Shown in pieces: positions 37,005-45,635 of a DNA stretch of 64,000 nt. Position numbers and translations under genes: made by a program. This stretch comes from Sporosarcina thermotolerans. GTDB lineage: Bacteria; Bacillota; Bacilli; Bacillales_A; Planococcaceae. The notes under the pieces are model-generated. The model was not told the DNA's origin. It made no database searches and was given only the letters and a program-made list of their open reading frames with translations. Within the stretch, counting starts at the first letter, position 1. The number at the start of each line of letters is the position of its first letter. Location: NCBI RefSeq assembly GCF_030067815.1, contig NZ_CP125968.1:2410001-2474000 (forward strand), given 5' to 3'.

Positions 37005-38054
37005 ATGTTTCGAGATATTAGCATACAAGACCTGTTATTCATAAAAGAACGAGAACCTCATACATTGATCGACGTCAGGTCGCCCTCTGAATATAAGGAA
37101 GCGACAATCCCAGGGAGCATTAACATCCCTTTCTTTTCCGATGAAGAGCGAGCTGAGATTGGGACACTTTATAAACGAGTCGGCAAAGACGCAGCCAATG
37201 AACGTGGGCTTGAAATTTTCTCGGCGAAGCTACCAGATTTCATCAGACAATTCAAAACGATTGAAACACCGATGACCGTCTTTTGCTGGCGTGGCGGCAT
37301 GCGAAGCAAGACAGCCGCAACTGTACTTGACCTAATGGGCATAAACGCAAACCGTCTTAGTGGCGGAATTCGCACATATCGCCAATGGGTCGTGAAGGAA
37401 TTGGAAAAAGAAGATTTTCCACCAAAACTGATCGTATTGAACGGATATACGGGTACCGGCAAAACCTTACTACTACAAAGACTTGCGGATGAAGGTCATC
37501 CGGTGATCGATTTAGAACAATTTGCTGGACATCGAGGATCCATTTTCGGCCAAATTGGACTTGAACCGAATAACCAAAAGAAGTTCGACTCATTGTTAGT
37601 CCAGCAAATTCAAAAAGTTAAGCAAAAGCCATATGTTTTTATCGAAGGTGAAAGCAAACGAATCGGCAAGGTGTTAGTCCCCTCTTACCTATTTGATAAA
37701 AAAGAAAATGGAATACATGTTTTCATCCATCTTCCTATTGAAGAACGTGTTCACAACATTTTATCCGACTATAATCCATGGGAATCTCAGGAGCAGTTCA
37801 TCGAGGCATTCCGATTAATACAACGCCGAATCCATGTGCCAATTGCGAAAGAGATTGAAGAAAGCTTGAATGAGGGGCATTTTGAGTCAGCAGTAAAATT
37901 ATTGCTTGAGCATTATTATGATCCCCGTTACGAATATTCAACGACAAAACGTCCGCATGAAAACAACTTTGTCATCCATGCAAGTTCAGTTGATGATGCT
38001 TATGATCAGTTAGTAAAGTTGAATTACACCAACGAGAAATTAATTACAAAATGA
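37005..38054 (+). CDS. mnmH: tRNA 2-selenouridine synthase
   Basis: 349 residues, also called SelU/YbbB. N-terminal rhodanese domain with LIDVRSPSEYKEATIPGSIN and catalytic cysteine in VFCWRGGMRSKTAA; C-terminal P-loop domain with GYTGTGKTLLLQRLADEG and VFIEGESKRIGKV. It replaces sulphur by selenium in 2-thiouridine of the tRNA wobble position, using selenophosphate from selD 22 bases upstream. AGTAGGTG precedes ATG 37005; the in-frame GTG at 36996 is part of that site. Confidence 0.94.
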   Translation: MFRDISIQDLLFIKEREPHTLIDVRSPSEYKEATIPGSINIPFFSDEERAEIGTLYKRVGKDAANERGLEIFSAKLPDFIRQFKTIETPMTVFCWRGGMRSKTAATVLDLMGINANRLSGGIRTYRQWVVKELEKEDFPPKLIVLNGYTGTGKTLLLQRLADEGHPVIDLEQFAGHRGSIFGQIGLEPNNQKKFDSLLVQQIQKVKQKPYVFIEGESKRIGKVLVPSYLFDKKENGIHVFIHLPIEERVHNILSDYNPWESQEQFIEAFRLIQRRIHVPIAKEIEESLNEGHFESAVKLLLEHYYDPRYEYSTTKRPHENNFVIHASSVDDAYDQLVKLNYTNEKLITK

Positions 38055-38060
38055 ACAAGC

Positions 38061-38111
38061 AAGGGCTGTCCCAAATCGTCATTTAAAATGACTTTTCGGG
38101 GCAGCCCTTTT
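38061..38111 (+). terminator. terminator of the selD-mnmH operon
   Basis: AAGGGCTGTCCC pairs with GGGGCAGCCCTT; an inner GTCATTTAAAATGAC hairpin fills the loop, and TTTTGTTTT follows. Confidence 0.85.
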
Positions 38112-38120
38112 GTTTTGGAT

Positions 38121-38232
38121 GTTATCGGTCACTTACTGAGAATTATCGGTCATTTCTCTGGAGTTATCGGTCACTCAGCGCGAGTTATCGGTCACTATTA
38201 TGATCTTATCGGTCAATTTCACAAAGTTATCG
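38121..38232 (+). repeat. tandem array of 21-bp units (TTATCGGTCA core)
   Basis: Five units of 21 bases plus a partial sixth, each GTTATCGGTCAC-like followed by 9 variable bases. It directly follows the mnmH terminator and runs into the permease stop codon. Being a multiple of three it also encodes a spurious VIGHxxx heptad. A related array in the opposite sense lies at 55126-55210. Confidence 0.85.
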
Positions 38233-39560
38233 TCGTTTCATTACTTTGGACCTACCCGAATCTTGAAGTATTTCAAGTTTGACGCCGTCCCTCCACAGAT
38301 AAAACTGTTCGATTAAAATCGCAATTACTGTTCCCGTTATAAGCCCATTCGACAAGACCGCAGAAATGGCATTTGGCAAATCGGACATGCTTTCTTGCGG
38401 GATGAACATGATACCAACACCGATCATCAATCCAACTGCCGCAACTTTGTAGCCACGTTCCTGATTCGGCTCTACTGATAACTCACGAAATGCCATTTCC
38501 ACCATTTTCGTGAATATCGCAAATGTGACAGCATAAGCAACCGGGGCTGGCAATGCAGCAAATACCGACATGATTGCAGGAAAAATGGTAATGACGATTA
38601 CGATGATACTTCCTACGATAAACGGTTTTATAGAAGCGATCCTTGTTGCACCGACAAACCCGGCTGCCCCGGAAATTGGAACCGGACCAATTGCGGAAAA
38701 TAAACCTGCAAACAAATGGTTCAAGCCGGATGCAATCGACCCCTGTTCATACGATCTGGCGGGGTAATCGAAAATGATTGCTTCAATAAACTTTCCATAA
38801 CCCGAATGGATGCCATCATATTTGCGATGAGCAACAGTGTTATAAATCCCGCAGTAATAAACATTCCACTATCCCATACCGGCATTCCATAGACAAGAAC
38901 TTGCGGAAATTGAATCCATCCGTCAAATTCAGAATGAACAAACCCCGCTTTTCCGATGACTAAAAAAAGGATCCAACCAATCCCGATTGACAAAAGGACA
39001 GAATATCTTTTCACCCATGGAACTTTATGATTCATTGTAAAGAATGTGACTAAGACTACCAAAAGGCTACCCAAGAACAATAACCCATCAATTCGGTCAC
39101 TATGAGTTTCTACTCCAACCATTCCTTTTAAAAACGTTCCGCTCAATTGTAAGATGAGAAGCATAAGGTATGTAAATGTAACGGCAGGCGTGAAAAGTGT
39201 TTTCATTTTAGAGATTAATCCGGTGATGGCTAACAGAATAAATAGGATTCCGCTAACAATCATGCCACTTTGCAATGCTTGTAATGCATCCCCGCTTGAT
39301 GGATACATGACGCCCACCATGCCAGCATACACAACGAAAATGCCCCACCAAAGTCCGGCCGGCCCTTCATTGATCGGCAGACGATGACCGACAAATGCTT
39401 GAATGAGACAAGCCAAACCAAGCACAAACATTGTTCGTTGAATGAACAGTGTAGTTTCCACTGTATCCATACCAAACACATGCGCTATGGCGATTGGTGC
39501 TGCAATCGAGGATGCAAGTAAAAAAACCGCCCACTGAATGCCCCCAATTATATGTTTCAT
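38227..39560 (-). CDS. NCS2 family purine/pyrimidine permease (one apparent frameshift)
   Basis: One base lost near 38757; repaired it has 444 residues with about 12 membrane segments. The NCS2 features are GPAGLWWGIFVVYAGMVGVM after the second helix pair and the conserved late segment GLFSAIGPVPISGAAGFVGA. GAGGTG lies 5 bases before ATG 39560. Substrate (uracil, xanthine or uric acid) cannot be told. The last codons overlap the 21-bp repeat array, so that array partly shapes the C-terminus. Confidence 0.82.
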
Positions 39561-39637
39561 GAAAACACCTCAAATTCCAATTCAGCTTTTAGATTTCAAG
39601 TATATCACGACAATTGCAGTAAACGAGCTGTTTTCAG

Positions 39638-40348
39638 TCAACTGGGTTTATGTTTGTTAGTATTTATAGTATCTGCATAGCTTCGTATGAAAAACCCATC
39701 AGCTTTCGACCATTCGCAGTATAGAATCTTTTCTATTTCATCAAATCCCTCATCTATTAGCCCCTCTCTTAACCATTGTTCTGATTTACCGATCGCATTC
39801 AAGACCTCCCGCTTCACTTCTCCCTCGTCGACTAATAGCACGCTCGGTGCCTCCTCCTCCTTCTCAAGCTCCAAGTCACCTGCCGTAACAGATTTGTACT
39901 TTGCAAAGGAATTGATGGAAATTTGTCCGCCTGGTTCAATATACATATCACGAACCTCTCTTAGTGAAAAAACACCTTGTTGACGGAGCATTGTTCGTAC
40001 CTGTTCCATCTCCAATTGATTTCTCTTAAAGGCTTTGATATTGACCTTTCCGTCATCTATTAATTGATCGGGTTCCCCCTTCAGGAGTATTCGTAAAGGA
40101 TTGCATCGGGCCACTAATTTTTCTATAAAGTAAATAGACGCAGCCCATACAGCAAGTGAAAAGAGGAACATCCATATGGAAACTTCACTATCATAGATGC
40201 TTTCTTCAAGGATGCCGCCAAATATGATCAAATAGATGATGTCGTACGGAGTCATCTCAGCCAAATGTTTTTTCCCTAATAGCCTAATGACCACCATTAA
40301 GGCAATAAGTCCGACAATGAGTTTTGATCCTATAATTAAATAATCCAT
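39638..40348 (-). CDS. DUF421 membrane protein, YetF/YrbG-like
   Basis: 236 residues. Three N-terminal membrane helices (LIIGSKLIVGLIALMVVIRL, DIIYLIIFGGILEESIYD, WMFLFSLAVWAASIYFIE) then a cytoplasmic DUF421 domain (ILLKGEPDQLIDDGKVNI, LRQQGVFSLREVRDMYIEPG) and a tail. Paralogues in Bacillus are spore or envelope proteins of unclear function. GGAGGTG precedes ATG 40348 by 7 bases, ruling out the 5-codon longer reading. Confidence 0.85.
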   Translation of the reverse strand: MDYLIIGSKLIVGLIALMVVIRLLGKKHLAEMTPYDIIYLIIFGGILEESIYDSEVSIWMFLFSLAVWAASIYFIEKLVARCNPLRILLKGEPDQLIDDGKVNIKAFKRNQLEMEQVRTMLRQQGVFSLREVRDMYIEPGGQISINSFAKYKSVTAGDLELEKEEEAPSVLLVDEGEVKREVLNAIGKSEQWLREGLIDEGFDEIEKILYCEWSKADGFFIRSYADTINTNKHKPS

Positions 40349-40422
40349 AACAAACACCTCCAAATTCTATCGATAAAAATACCCGTTAATCACTAACTTC
40401 AACCAATCGATTTTTTATGAAT

Positions 40423-40447
40423 GTTTGAGAATGAATGGTTGGGGTAA
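40423..40447 (+). promoter_or_regulatory. sigma-B-type promoter of the YflT-like gene
   Basis: GTTTGA (40423-40428), 13 bases, GGGTAA (40442-40447): close to the general-stress consensus GTTTAA / GGGTAT. It lies about 50 bases before the gene start, consistent with its stress-protein product. Confidence 0.65.
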
Positions 40448-40499
40448 TTTAAGAGTAGTAATCGATAGAACAATAACTTTACTCAGGAGGCGTTTGAAT

Positions 40500-40982
40500 T
40501 TGGTACAACGACATGTAGTAGGTTACTATGATACTGAAGCTGAAGCCGTGGCGGCAATCGAAGAATTGAAGAGACAAGGGTATCGTTCACATGACATTTC
40601 AATAATAAGTAAAGATAGGGACCACGTAGAAAACATTGAAGATCAGACCGGAACACATGCTGCTGACGGTGCTGCTACAGGGGCGGCCACTGGAGGAGTA
40701 CTTGGAGGTCTTGGCGGCGTACTCGCAGGTCTTGGTGCACTCGCCATACCGGGAGTTGGACCAATTATAGCAGCAGGCCCAATTGTTGCAGGCATAACAG
40801 GTGCTGCGGCAGGTGCTGGGGTCGGAGGTCTTGCGGGAGCATTGATTGGTGCGGGTATTCCGGAAGATGAAGCAAATCGATATAATGATTACTTCAATGA
40901 AGGGAAGATTCTTGTTTTAATTGACGGGGAGTATACGTACCGTGATGTTCGAATGGACTATCCGGATAATCCTCTAATTTAA
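40500..40982 (+). CDS. yflT: general stress protein 17M (YflT) family protein
   Basis: 160 residues from TTG 40500, which follows AGGAGG at a usual distance. N-terminal domain VVGYYDTEAEAVAAIEELKR, YRSHDISIISKD; central glycine/alanine-rich hydrophobic region (about residues 60-115) resembling GvpT/general stress proteins; C-terminal AGIPEDEANRYNDYFNEGKI and LVLIDGEY. Family members are sigma-B-controlled in Bacillus, which agrees with the promoter seen. Terminator follows. Confidence 0.85.
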   Translation: MVQRHVVGYYDTEAEAVAAIEELKRQGYRSHDISIISKDRDHVENIEDQTGTHAADGAATGAATGGVLGGLGGVLAGLGALAIPGVGPIIAAGPIVAGITGAAAGAGVGGLAGALIGAGIPEDEANRYNDYFNEGKILVLIDGEYTYRDVRMDYPDNPLI

Positions 40983-40987
40983 ATGCG

Positions 40988-41022
40988 AAAAGGCTGTCCC
41001 TTATCCGGGATAGCCTTTTTTT
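40988..41022 (+). terminator. intrinsic terminator of the YflT-like gene
   Basis: AAAAGGCTGTCCC and GGGATAGCCTTTTTTT pair around TTATCC with a long T run. Confidence 0.85.
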
Positions 41023-41054
41023 AGTATCAAGTGTCTTTTCTACAAAAACCTGAA

Positions 41055-41531
41055 TTACTCAATAGTATCCAATAACTCTACATCTAGTTTTTCGGCATTT
41101 CCCCATTTATAAAACTTTTCTAAATGCCATTTATTTTTCAGCCTATTAAAGTTATTATCTTCAATCCATCTGTGCAACTCATTATACGATTGTACGATTT
41201 CAAAATTCGAACCTTTATGCCTGAAAGAAGCATATCGCTGTGAAGGTACTGTTAGAGTTACCATCCCAGCAGGAATATCCTCAAACACCTTTACTTCAAC
41301 ACAAACCCAGTAACCATCCATACATTCAGTTTCACTTTCCACAACAAACGCACCAATTTGTTCACTTGAGTTAACCACATGTTTAATTTCACTTAGACGC
41401 TCATTTAACCTAAGTGATGCTTTCGGTATTTCGGCTAAATAGTCATCACCGGAACACAAAACACGATAACCCACCAATTTTAATTCATCAAGTTCCCTAA
41501 CTACCTTATCTGGACTGGGTATTAATGTCAT
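41055..41531 (-). CDS. GyrI-like/AraC effector-binding-domain protein
   Basis: 158 residues with the two-lobed SHS2 fold of GyrI-like ligand-binding proteins: LVGYRVLCSGDDYLAEIPKA, VESETECMDGYWVCVEVKVF, the central VPSQRYASFRHKGSNFEIVQ and C-terminal WHLEKFYKWG. No DNA-binding domain is present. Such stand-alone domains bind small hydrophobic molecules. It starts directly after a small membrane gene, with GGGGG before ATG 41531. Confidence 0.75.
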   Translation of the reverse strand: MTLIPSPDKVVRELDELKLVGYRVLCSGDDYLAEIPKASLRLNERLSEIKHVVNSSEQIGAFVVESETECMDGYWVCVEVKVFEDIPAGMVTLTVPSQRYASFRHKGSNFEIVQSYNELHRWIEDNNFNRLKNKWHLEKFYKWGNAEKLDVELLDTIE

Positions 41532-41532
41532 G

Positions 41533-41818
41533 TCAATTCCCCCTTTTTACAAATTGCAGCATTAAAAAGTTAATCCACGTTATAACTGGAATAGAAAATA
41601 TCAAAAAATATAGATCAGAATAACCAGTTCCAAAAATACGTGCTTCCTCATTCAATTGGTAAGATAACAACATAGCTATTGTTAAAATAAATCCGTTTAC
41701 CAAAAAAGGCTGACAGCATACTTAATAAATTTCGATTCGTCTTTTTTCTTAAATGAATTGATACAATGGACGAAGTAAATAAAGTAAATAAAGAAAATAA
41801 AATCGTGATAAAAATCAG
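41533..41818 (-). CDS. small membrane protein, frame broken, start uncertain
   Basis: Minus-strand DNA after a strong AAGGAGG reads LIFITILFSLFTLFTSSIVS, then changes frame near 41707 and continues NGFILTIAMLLSYQLNEEAR and IPVITWINFLMLQFVKRGN to TGA at 41533. That makes about 95 residues with three hydrophobic helices. No ATG/GTG/TTG fits the ribosome binding site; CTG 41818 is the best candidate. Two bases appear to be missing. Its stop is two bases from the next ATG, suggesting coupling with the GyrI-like gene. Confidence 0.4.
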
Positions 41819-41841
41819 ATTAACAACCTCCTTGGCACCCT

Positions 41842-42011
41842 CTAAATATCGCGCTCGTCATTTCTTTCATAAATTCTTTTAAGCGTTGTATTGATATTAA
41901 TAAGAGCAATCAAAATAAAACCAAGCATAATGAAAGTAACAATTTCACCTGTAAAAAATGCCACAATACCTAAAATCAAAGCATATAAAACGTATACGTC
42001 CAGTTACGCAT
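41842..42011 (-). CDS. 56-residue two-helix membrane protein (one apparent frameshift)
   Basis: ATG 42011 begins MRNWT; adding one base near 41997 opens the frame VYVLYALILGIVAFFTGEIV, TFIMLGFILIALININTTLK, RIYERNDERDI, ending TAG 41842. The repaired length is exactly 57 codons. GAGAGAGG lies upstream. Two hydrophobic helices and a charged tail; no family recognised. Confidence 0.5.
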
Positions 42012-42034
42012 CTGAATACAATACCTCTCTCTAT

Positions 42035-42661
42035 TCATTCGATGACAATTACTTCCCCATCCTTCAGCGCTTTAAAAAGTATTTTATTTTCAATCATATA
42101 TTCGATAGATCTATCTATATCTTCGGATTCAGGATGGTCTGATTTATAATGAGGGGCAATTACATAATCAATTAGGTGTAATCCCTCCCAAATGGTTTGA
42201 TGCTCTTCCCCATATGGTTTCTGATTCGGATTATCCGCCAAGTGAATGCCTTTTAATGTTGGCCCAAGGATACAAGCACCTGCACTATATCCTCCATATA
42301 AAATATCCTTCTTTTCAATGTAATACTTCTTTATAATTTCATCAAATCCGCTTAACTTCATGGCTTGCGCAAGAACAAAAGTGTTTCCACCTCTTACCCA
42401 GAGAACATCATACCGATCAAGTTTTTCTTTTAATCCTTCTTTGTTACCGAAATACTGTTTCAGGTCCAAGATATCAACAGTAAAACCCAATCTTTCAAGA
42501 TCCAATATATCCAGTGAGTCGCTTTTATTTTTCCGTTCTAAATCGGTTGCAAAGTCCAAAGCATTATTGATATATGCAACTTTTCGGTTCCCATTTTTCG
42601 TCATTTCTTTCAGTTTTTCTTCCTCGTTCCCAATCTTATAGGACGATAAGTATAATTTCAT
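42035..42661 (-). CDS. peptidase E (S51)/type 1 glutamine-amidotransferase-like protein
   Basis: 208 residues. Nucleophile serine in the elbow ILYGGYSAGACILGPTL, preceded by DVLWVRGGNTFVLAQAMK; a conserved YVIAPHYKSDHPES segment follows. The fold is that of aspartyl dipeptidase PepE and the YgaJ group. ATAGGTG precedes ATG 42661. Likely a cytoplasmic peptidase; exact substrate unknown. Confidence 0.8.
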   Translation of the reverse strand: MKLYLSSYKIGNEEEKLKEMTKNGNRKVAYINNALDFATDLERKNKSDSLDILDLERLGFTVDILDLKQYFGNKEGLKEKLDRYDVLWVRGGNTFVLAQAMKLSGFDEIIKKYYIEKKDILYGGYSAGACILGPTLKGIHLADNPNQKPYGEEHQTIWEGLHLIDYVIAPHYKSDHPESEDIDRSIEYMIENKILFKALKDGEVIVIE

Positions 42662-42744
42662 ATTCTTCACCTATCCTTATCCGAATACTTTATAACCCGA
42701 CCAACCACATCATCGGTTCTGTTTTATACTCATTACTCACCTGT

Positions 42745-42948
42745 TTATAATTGTTTCTTTTTCTTTTTTCGATAAACAAAAAGAAAAACGACCAATATAA
42801 AAAGTATCAATATCGAAAGCAGTTCTGTGAGATTAATACTGTAACCAAAATCTCCTTTAAAAAACGTGCTTTTCAACGGTTCTGTTTTGCCTAACCCCAA
42901 TTTTTCTGCTAGCTCTGCTTTTCTTTGTTCTAAAATTTCATCACTCAT
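42745..42948 (-). CDS. 67-residue single-pass membrane protein
   Basis: Soluble N-terminus (MSDEILEQRKAELAEKLGLG), one hydrophobic helix LTELLSILILFILVVFLFVY and a polybasic end RKKKKKQL, giving an N-out/C-in or anchored topology. Clear ATG; located 20 bases after a lipoprotein gene on the same strand. No family recognised. Confidence 0.55.
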   Translation of the reverse strand: MSDEILEQRKAELAEKLGLGKTEPLKSTFFKGDFGYSINLTELLSILILFILVVFLFVYRKKKKKQL

Positions 42949-42968
42949 TTATTCATCCCCTAAAAAAA

Positions 42969-43307
42969 TCACTTTTCCCCATACTTTCCATTATTAATTA
43001 ATTTTCGGTACTTACCATCTTCCTCAACCGCAATCGCTTCATCCGTATGAACACCTTTTATTGAATAAAGCTTAGTACCTTTTTTATACTTGTTCGAATA
43101 GGTTCCAGAATATGTTCCTTCCTTATCTGAATACTTTGTAACCCGACCAATCTCATCATCAGTTTCAGTTATATACTCTTCGCTCACATCATACAAATAG
43201 CCGTTCCATACAACAAATCTTGAATTCCAGTCAGCACTTGAAGAACAGCCCGCAACTAAAATGAATGAAAAAATGCATATACTGAATACGAATGATTTAA
43301 CCTTCAC
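42969..43307 (-). CDS. lipoprotein of the FVVWN paralogous family
   Basis: 112 residues from GTG 43307, placed 5 bases after GAGGAGTG. Signal peptide with lipobox LVAGC. The mature part carries the motif NSRFVVWNGYLYDVSEEYI, IGRVTKYSD, SNKYKKGTKLYSIKG and EAIAVEEDGKYRKLI. The same pattern recurs at 43930-44385, 47850-48239 and, decayed, near 47225. Extracellular, membrane-anchored; function unknown. It lies in a cluster of four co-oriented small envelope genes. Confidence 0.7.
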   Translation of the reverse strand: MKVKSFVFSICIFSFILVAGCSSSADWNSRFVVWNGYLYDVSEEYITETDDEIGRVTKYSDKEGTYSGTYSNKYKKGTKLYSIKGVHTDEAIAVEEDGKYRKLINNGKYGEK

Positions 43308-43318
43308 AAGTTCACTCC

Positions 43319-43933
43319 TCACAATGAAAAAGACCTGTACGTGACGTAACACATCAAAGTTATGAAGAAAGCCAATGTTTCAAGGTTTACTATAAATATA
43401 TTAGGCTTCACTTTTGAGAACAGTTTTACTCGCTTCATCAAACTGGCGTCTATCGAAATAAATAAATAATAAAAAATAAATAAACCAAATAGGAGCATCA
43501 AACCCGCCATCAACAATTCTCCACTTTGCCAGAAGGAAATTCCTAAAAAAATGGCCCATATACTTTTAAACACACCAAGGAAACTCTCAAAAGGCTTCGT
43601 CAATGTTGCCATCATATATTCCGCATGTTTTTCGGGAATGGAATGTTCCTTGTCATGCTTTTCGATAAATGCAATATGACCAGTTTGAAGTACCATGGAG
43701 CTCACTAACAAAAACAAATAGGCAAAGCCAAATACGGTTCCTACTAATACTATATCGGATTCGATTAGATGGTTTAATGCCAATGGCAAAGGAAACCACA
43801 TGGCGTACATAATTGCCATCAACAAATGGAGGAAAGCATACTCATTTTTCTTTGTCATCGACTTAAATGTTAAGATTATGATCAAAAACAATAAAACGCC
43901 TATCCAACCCAAAATCATTGTTGAGGTTATCAT
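43319..43933 (-). CDS. polytopic membrane protein of unknown function
   Basis: 204 residues with six or seven hydrophobic helices, for example MILGWIGVLLFLIIILTF, LVGTVFGFAYLFLLVSSMVL and LLMAGLMLLFGLFIFYYLFI. It overlaps the upstream FVVWN-family gene by four bases and precedes another such gene by 11 bases, so the three are probably co-expressed. No family recognised. Confidence 0.6.
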   Translation of the reverse strand: MITSTMILGWIGVLLFLIIILTFKSMTKKNEYAFLHLLMAIMYAMWFPLPLALNHLIESDIVLVGTVFGFAYLFLLVSSMVLQTGHIAFIEKHDKEHSIPEKHAEYMMATLTKPFESFLGVFKSIWAIFLGISFWQSGELLMAGLMLLFGLFIFYYLFISIDASLMKRVKLFSKVKPNIFIVNLETLAFFITLMCYVTYRSFSL

Positions 43934-44385
43934 AACTCCCCATTATCCCCCTCGTGTCTTCTCACTTTTCGTTTCCACAATACAAAAAGCAATACTATTG
44001 CAAATAAAACTAAAAACGGGAAGATACCATTGAATACATTCATCCAATGAAAAGGCGCCTTATGGGCATAGACTGCTTTTACCCATTTACCCGCACTTTC
44101 TTCGACTGCAATAGCATCCCTCGGAGATATACCACTTATTTTAAAATACCCTGTCCCAATAGGATAATAATTGGATGCATTCCCATAATGGCTACCCGTC
44201 ATATCATTGGGCTTTGTTTTGACCTCTCCTATTCGCTTGCCAATCAAACTATCAATTACTTTTTCATCCGTGACCTCATATACCTTTCCATTCCAAACGA
44301 CAAACTCAATAGCCCAACTCAACGCGTGAGCAGACGAATTAACTAAAAGGGTGATTATCAATAAACACATTATTGTTTTTTTCAT
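43930..44385 (-). CDS. membrane-anchored member of the FVVWN paralogous family
   Basis: 151 residues: signal peptide ending near SAHA (residue 21), an extracellular domain with WAIEFVVWNGKVYEVTDEKV, IGKRIGEVKTKP, NYYPIGTGYFKISGI and AIAVEESAGKWVKAVYA, then a C-terminal helix PFLVLFAIVLLFVLWKRKVR. Unlike its paralogues it is anchored by a C-terminal helix instead of a lipobox. GAGGGG precedes ATG 44385. Confidence 0.7.
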   Translation of the reverse strand: MKKTIMCLLIITLLVNSSAHALSWAIEFVVWNGKVYEVTDEKVIDSLIGKRIGEVKTKPNDMTGSHYGNASNYYPIGTGYFKISGISPRDAIAVEESAGKWVKAVYAHKAPFHWMNVFNGIFPFLVLFAIVLLFVLWKRKVRRHEGDNGEL

Positions 44386-44417
44386 TTATTCCAACCCCTC
44401 TTTACATACCGACGCTA

Positions 44418-44681
44418 TTAGTTTGAAGTTTTTAGTGCCTTTCCTACGCCAAACAAGACCGCGATGAACAGCAATATAGAGAGAATTATTGCCCAGATAT
44501 TCACCTCTCCAAAGGCCCACGTGAGAACAACGTCAAAGGAAGGGACACCTAAAGCATACAGAAACGGAAGTGTTAATATTGATGTTAGAACACCTAACGT
44601 GAATATTAATACCACTGACCTTCTTCTATTGAACAAAATTAACATCCCCTTTTTTAATGCCGAATCTAATCTGATTGACAA
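44418..44681 (-). CDS. 87-residue membrane protein
   Basis: Two hydrophobic helices (VVLIFTLGVLTSILTLPFLY and NIWAIILSILLFIAVLFGVG) with a basic N-terminus. Start is uncertain: TTG 44681, or ATG 44645 inside. First gene of the small-envelope cluster 42.7-44.7 kb. Function unknown. Confidence 0.45.
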   Translation of the reverse strand: MSIRLDSALKKGMLILFNRRRSVVLIFTLGVLTSILTLPFLYALGVPSFDVVLTWAFGEVNIWAIILSILLFIAVLFGVGKALKTSN

Positions 44682-44774
44682 CTTTCTTTTGAACGTCCAA
44701 AAACCCTGATTATTCCATTTAATCTATTATACCATGAAGATATTAATACTTTTCAAAAAATTCATTCCAATAAA

Positions 44775-44803
44775 AAATACACCTCTGTAGAAAAGGTGTA
44801 TTT
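44775..44803. terminator. intrinsic terminator after the DinB-family gene
   Basis: AAATACACCT and AGGTGTATTT pair around CTGTAGAAA, 30 bases after the stop at 44833. Confidence 0.75.
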
Positions 44804-44832
44804 GGATTTTTAGTCGGTAAAAGCGAATAAAA

Positions 44833-45342
44833 TCATTTAGATAAAGCTATTTTTATATGCGCCAAGTGGTGCTCTTCGTGCCAAGCTAATTTCCTAAGTT
44901 TTGTAGCAACGGTAATTTTCCCGTTCTTCCCATGGGTGAAAGTCCGATCTAATTGATCTTCAGTTAGATGATTTCCTAAATATACGATACGCTCGTTTAT
45001 ACCTTCAAGCATTTTAATGGAGCTTTCAGCAGGAAGCTGCGTATCCGGTTGGATAGCCCACTTTTCCTCATCAAATCCTGGTACTGTTGGATTTTCATCT
45101 GTTAATGCAAGCTTTAGACGTTGATACATGTTTAGCTGTGAATCCGCTATATGATGTACAAGTTGCAGTACTGTCCAAGCACCATCGCGATATGTTTTAT
45201 TTAAATCCTCGTCACCCAAATGGTCAACAGTTTCCCTTAACCGAGTCGTATAAGATTCGATATCCTTTAACCATTCTTGTACATTCTCTAAAGTTACATT
45301 TTCAGGAACTTGCAACTCCCCAATTGGAAATCTTACGTCCAT
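44833..45342 (-). CDS. DinB-superfamily putative metal-dependent hydrolase, YfiT/BstA-like
   Basis: 169 residues, four-helix bundle with three metal-ligand histidine sites: LVHHIADSQLN (about residue 62) and WHEEHHLAHIK at the C-terminus. The N-terminal FPIGELQVPENVTLENVQEW is typical of the YfiT group of putative hydrolases/bacillithiol-related transferases. GAGGGG precedes ATG 45342. Single gene with terminator. Confidence 0.82.
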   Translation of the reverse strand: MDVRFPIGELQVPENVTLENVQEWLKDIESYTTRLRETVDHLGDEDLNKTYRDGAWTVLQLVHHIADSQLNMYQRLKLALTDENPTVPGFDEEKWAIQPDTQLPAESSIKMLEGINERIVYLGNHLTEDQLDRTFTHGKNGKITVATKLRKLAWHEEHHLAHIKIALSK

Positions 45343-45421
45343 TTTCACTACCCCTCTTCCACTTTAATATTTTTCATATATTTATTATAACAAATATTTC
45401 AATATATTTGTTCCTATCAAT

Positions 45422-45606
45422 TCAATTTCCCGATTTATTTTTATTTTCTTTCAGCTCATTTACTTCCTTTTCCAATTCTACAATTCTTCTATGATTTGAT
45501 TGAGTGGCTCCATACACAAACCCTATCAGCCCACCGATCACTGCACCGGAATCCCAAGAAAGAGTAATCCCGGTAATGCTCCTATTAACATATACAATAG
45601 AGTCAT
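45422..45606 (-). CDS. 61-residue membrane protein with coiled-coil tail (one apparent frameshift)
   Basis: ATG 45606 follows GAAGGAG. The reading MTLLYMLIGALPGLLFLGIP breaks near 45548; one restored base continues GAVIGGLIGFVYGATQSNHR and RIVELEKEVNELKENKNKSGN. Repaired length is exactly 62 codons. It has two hydrophobic helices with small residues and a charged coiled-coil-like end. Function unknown. Confidence 0.5.
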
Positions 45607-45635
45607 TTTCCCACTCCTTCGTCCTATTATTTTCC

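Noticed and set aside
38121..38232. CRISPR array
   Set aside because: The unit is 21 bases with a 12-base constant and 9-base variable part; far too short for repeats and spacers, and no cas genes are present.
38088..38282. A 64-residue protein with VIGHxxx heptads
   Set aside because: It is translated 21-bp repeat DNA overlapping the terminator and the permease end, without ribosome binding site.
39561..39637. Purine riboswitch before the NCS2 permease
   Set aside because: The gap is only 77 bases and lacks the conserved junction sequences and loop pairs.
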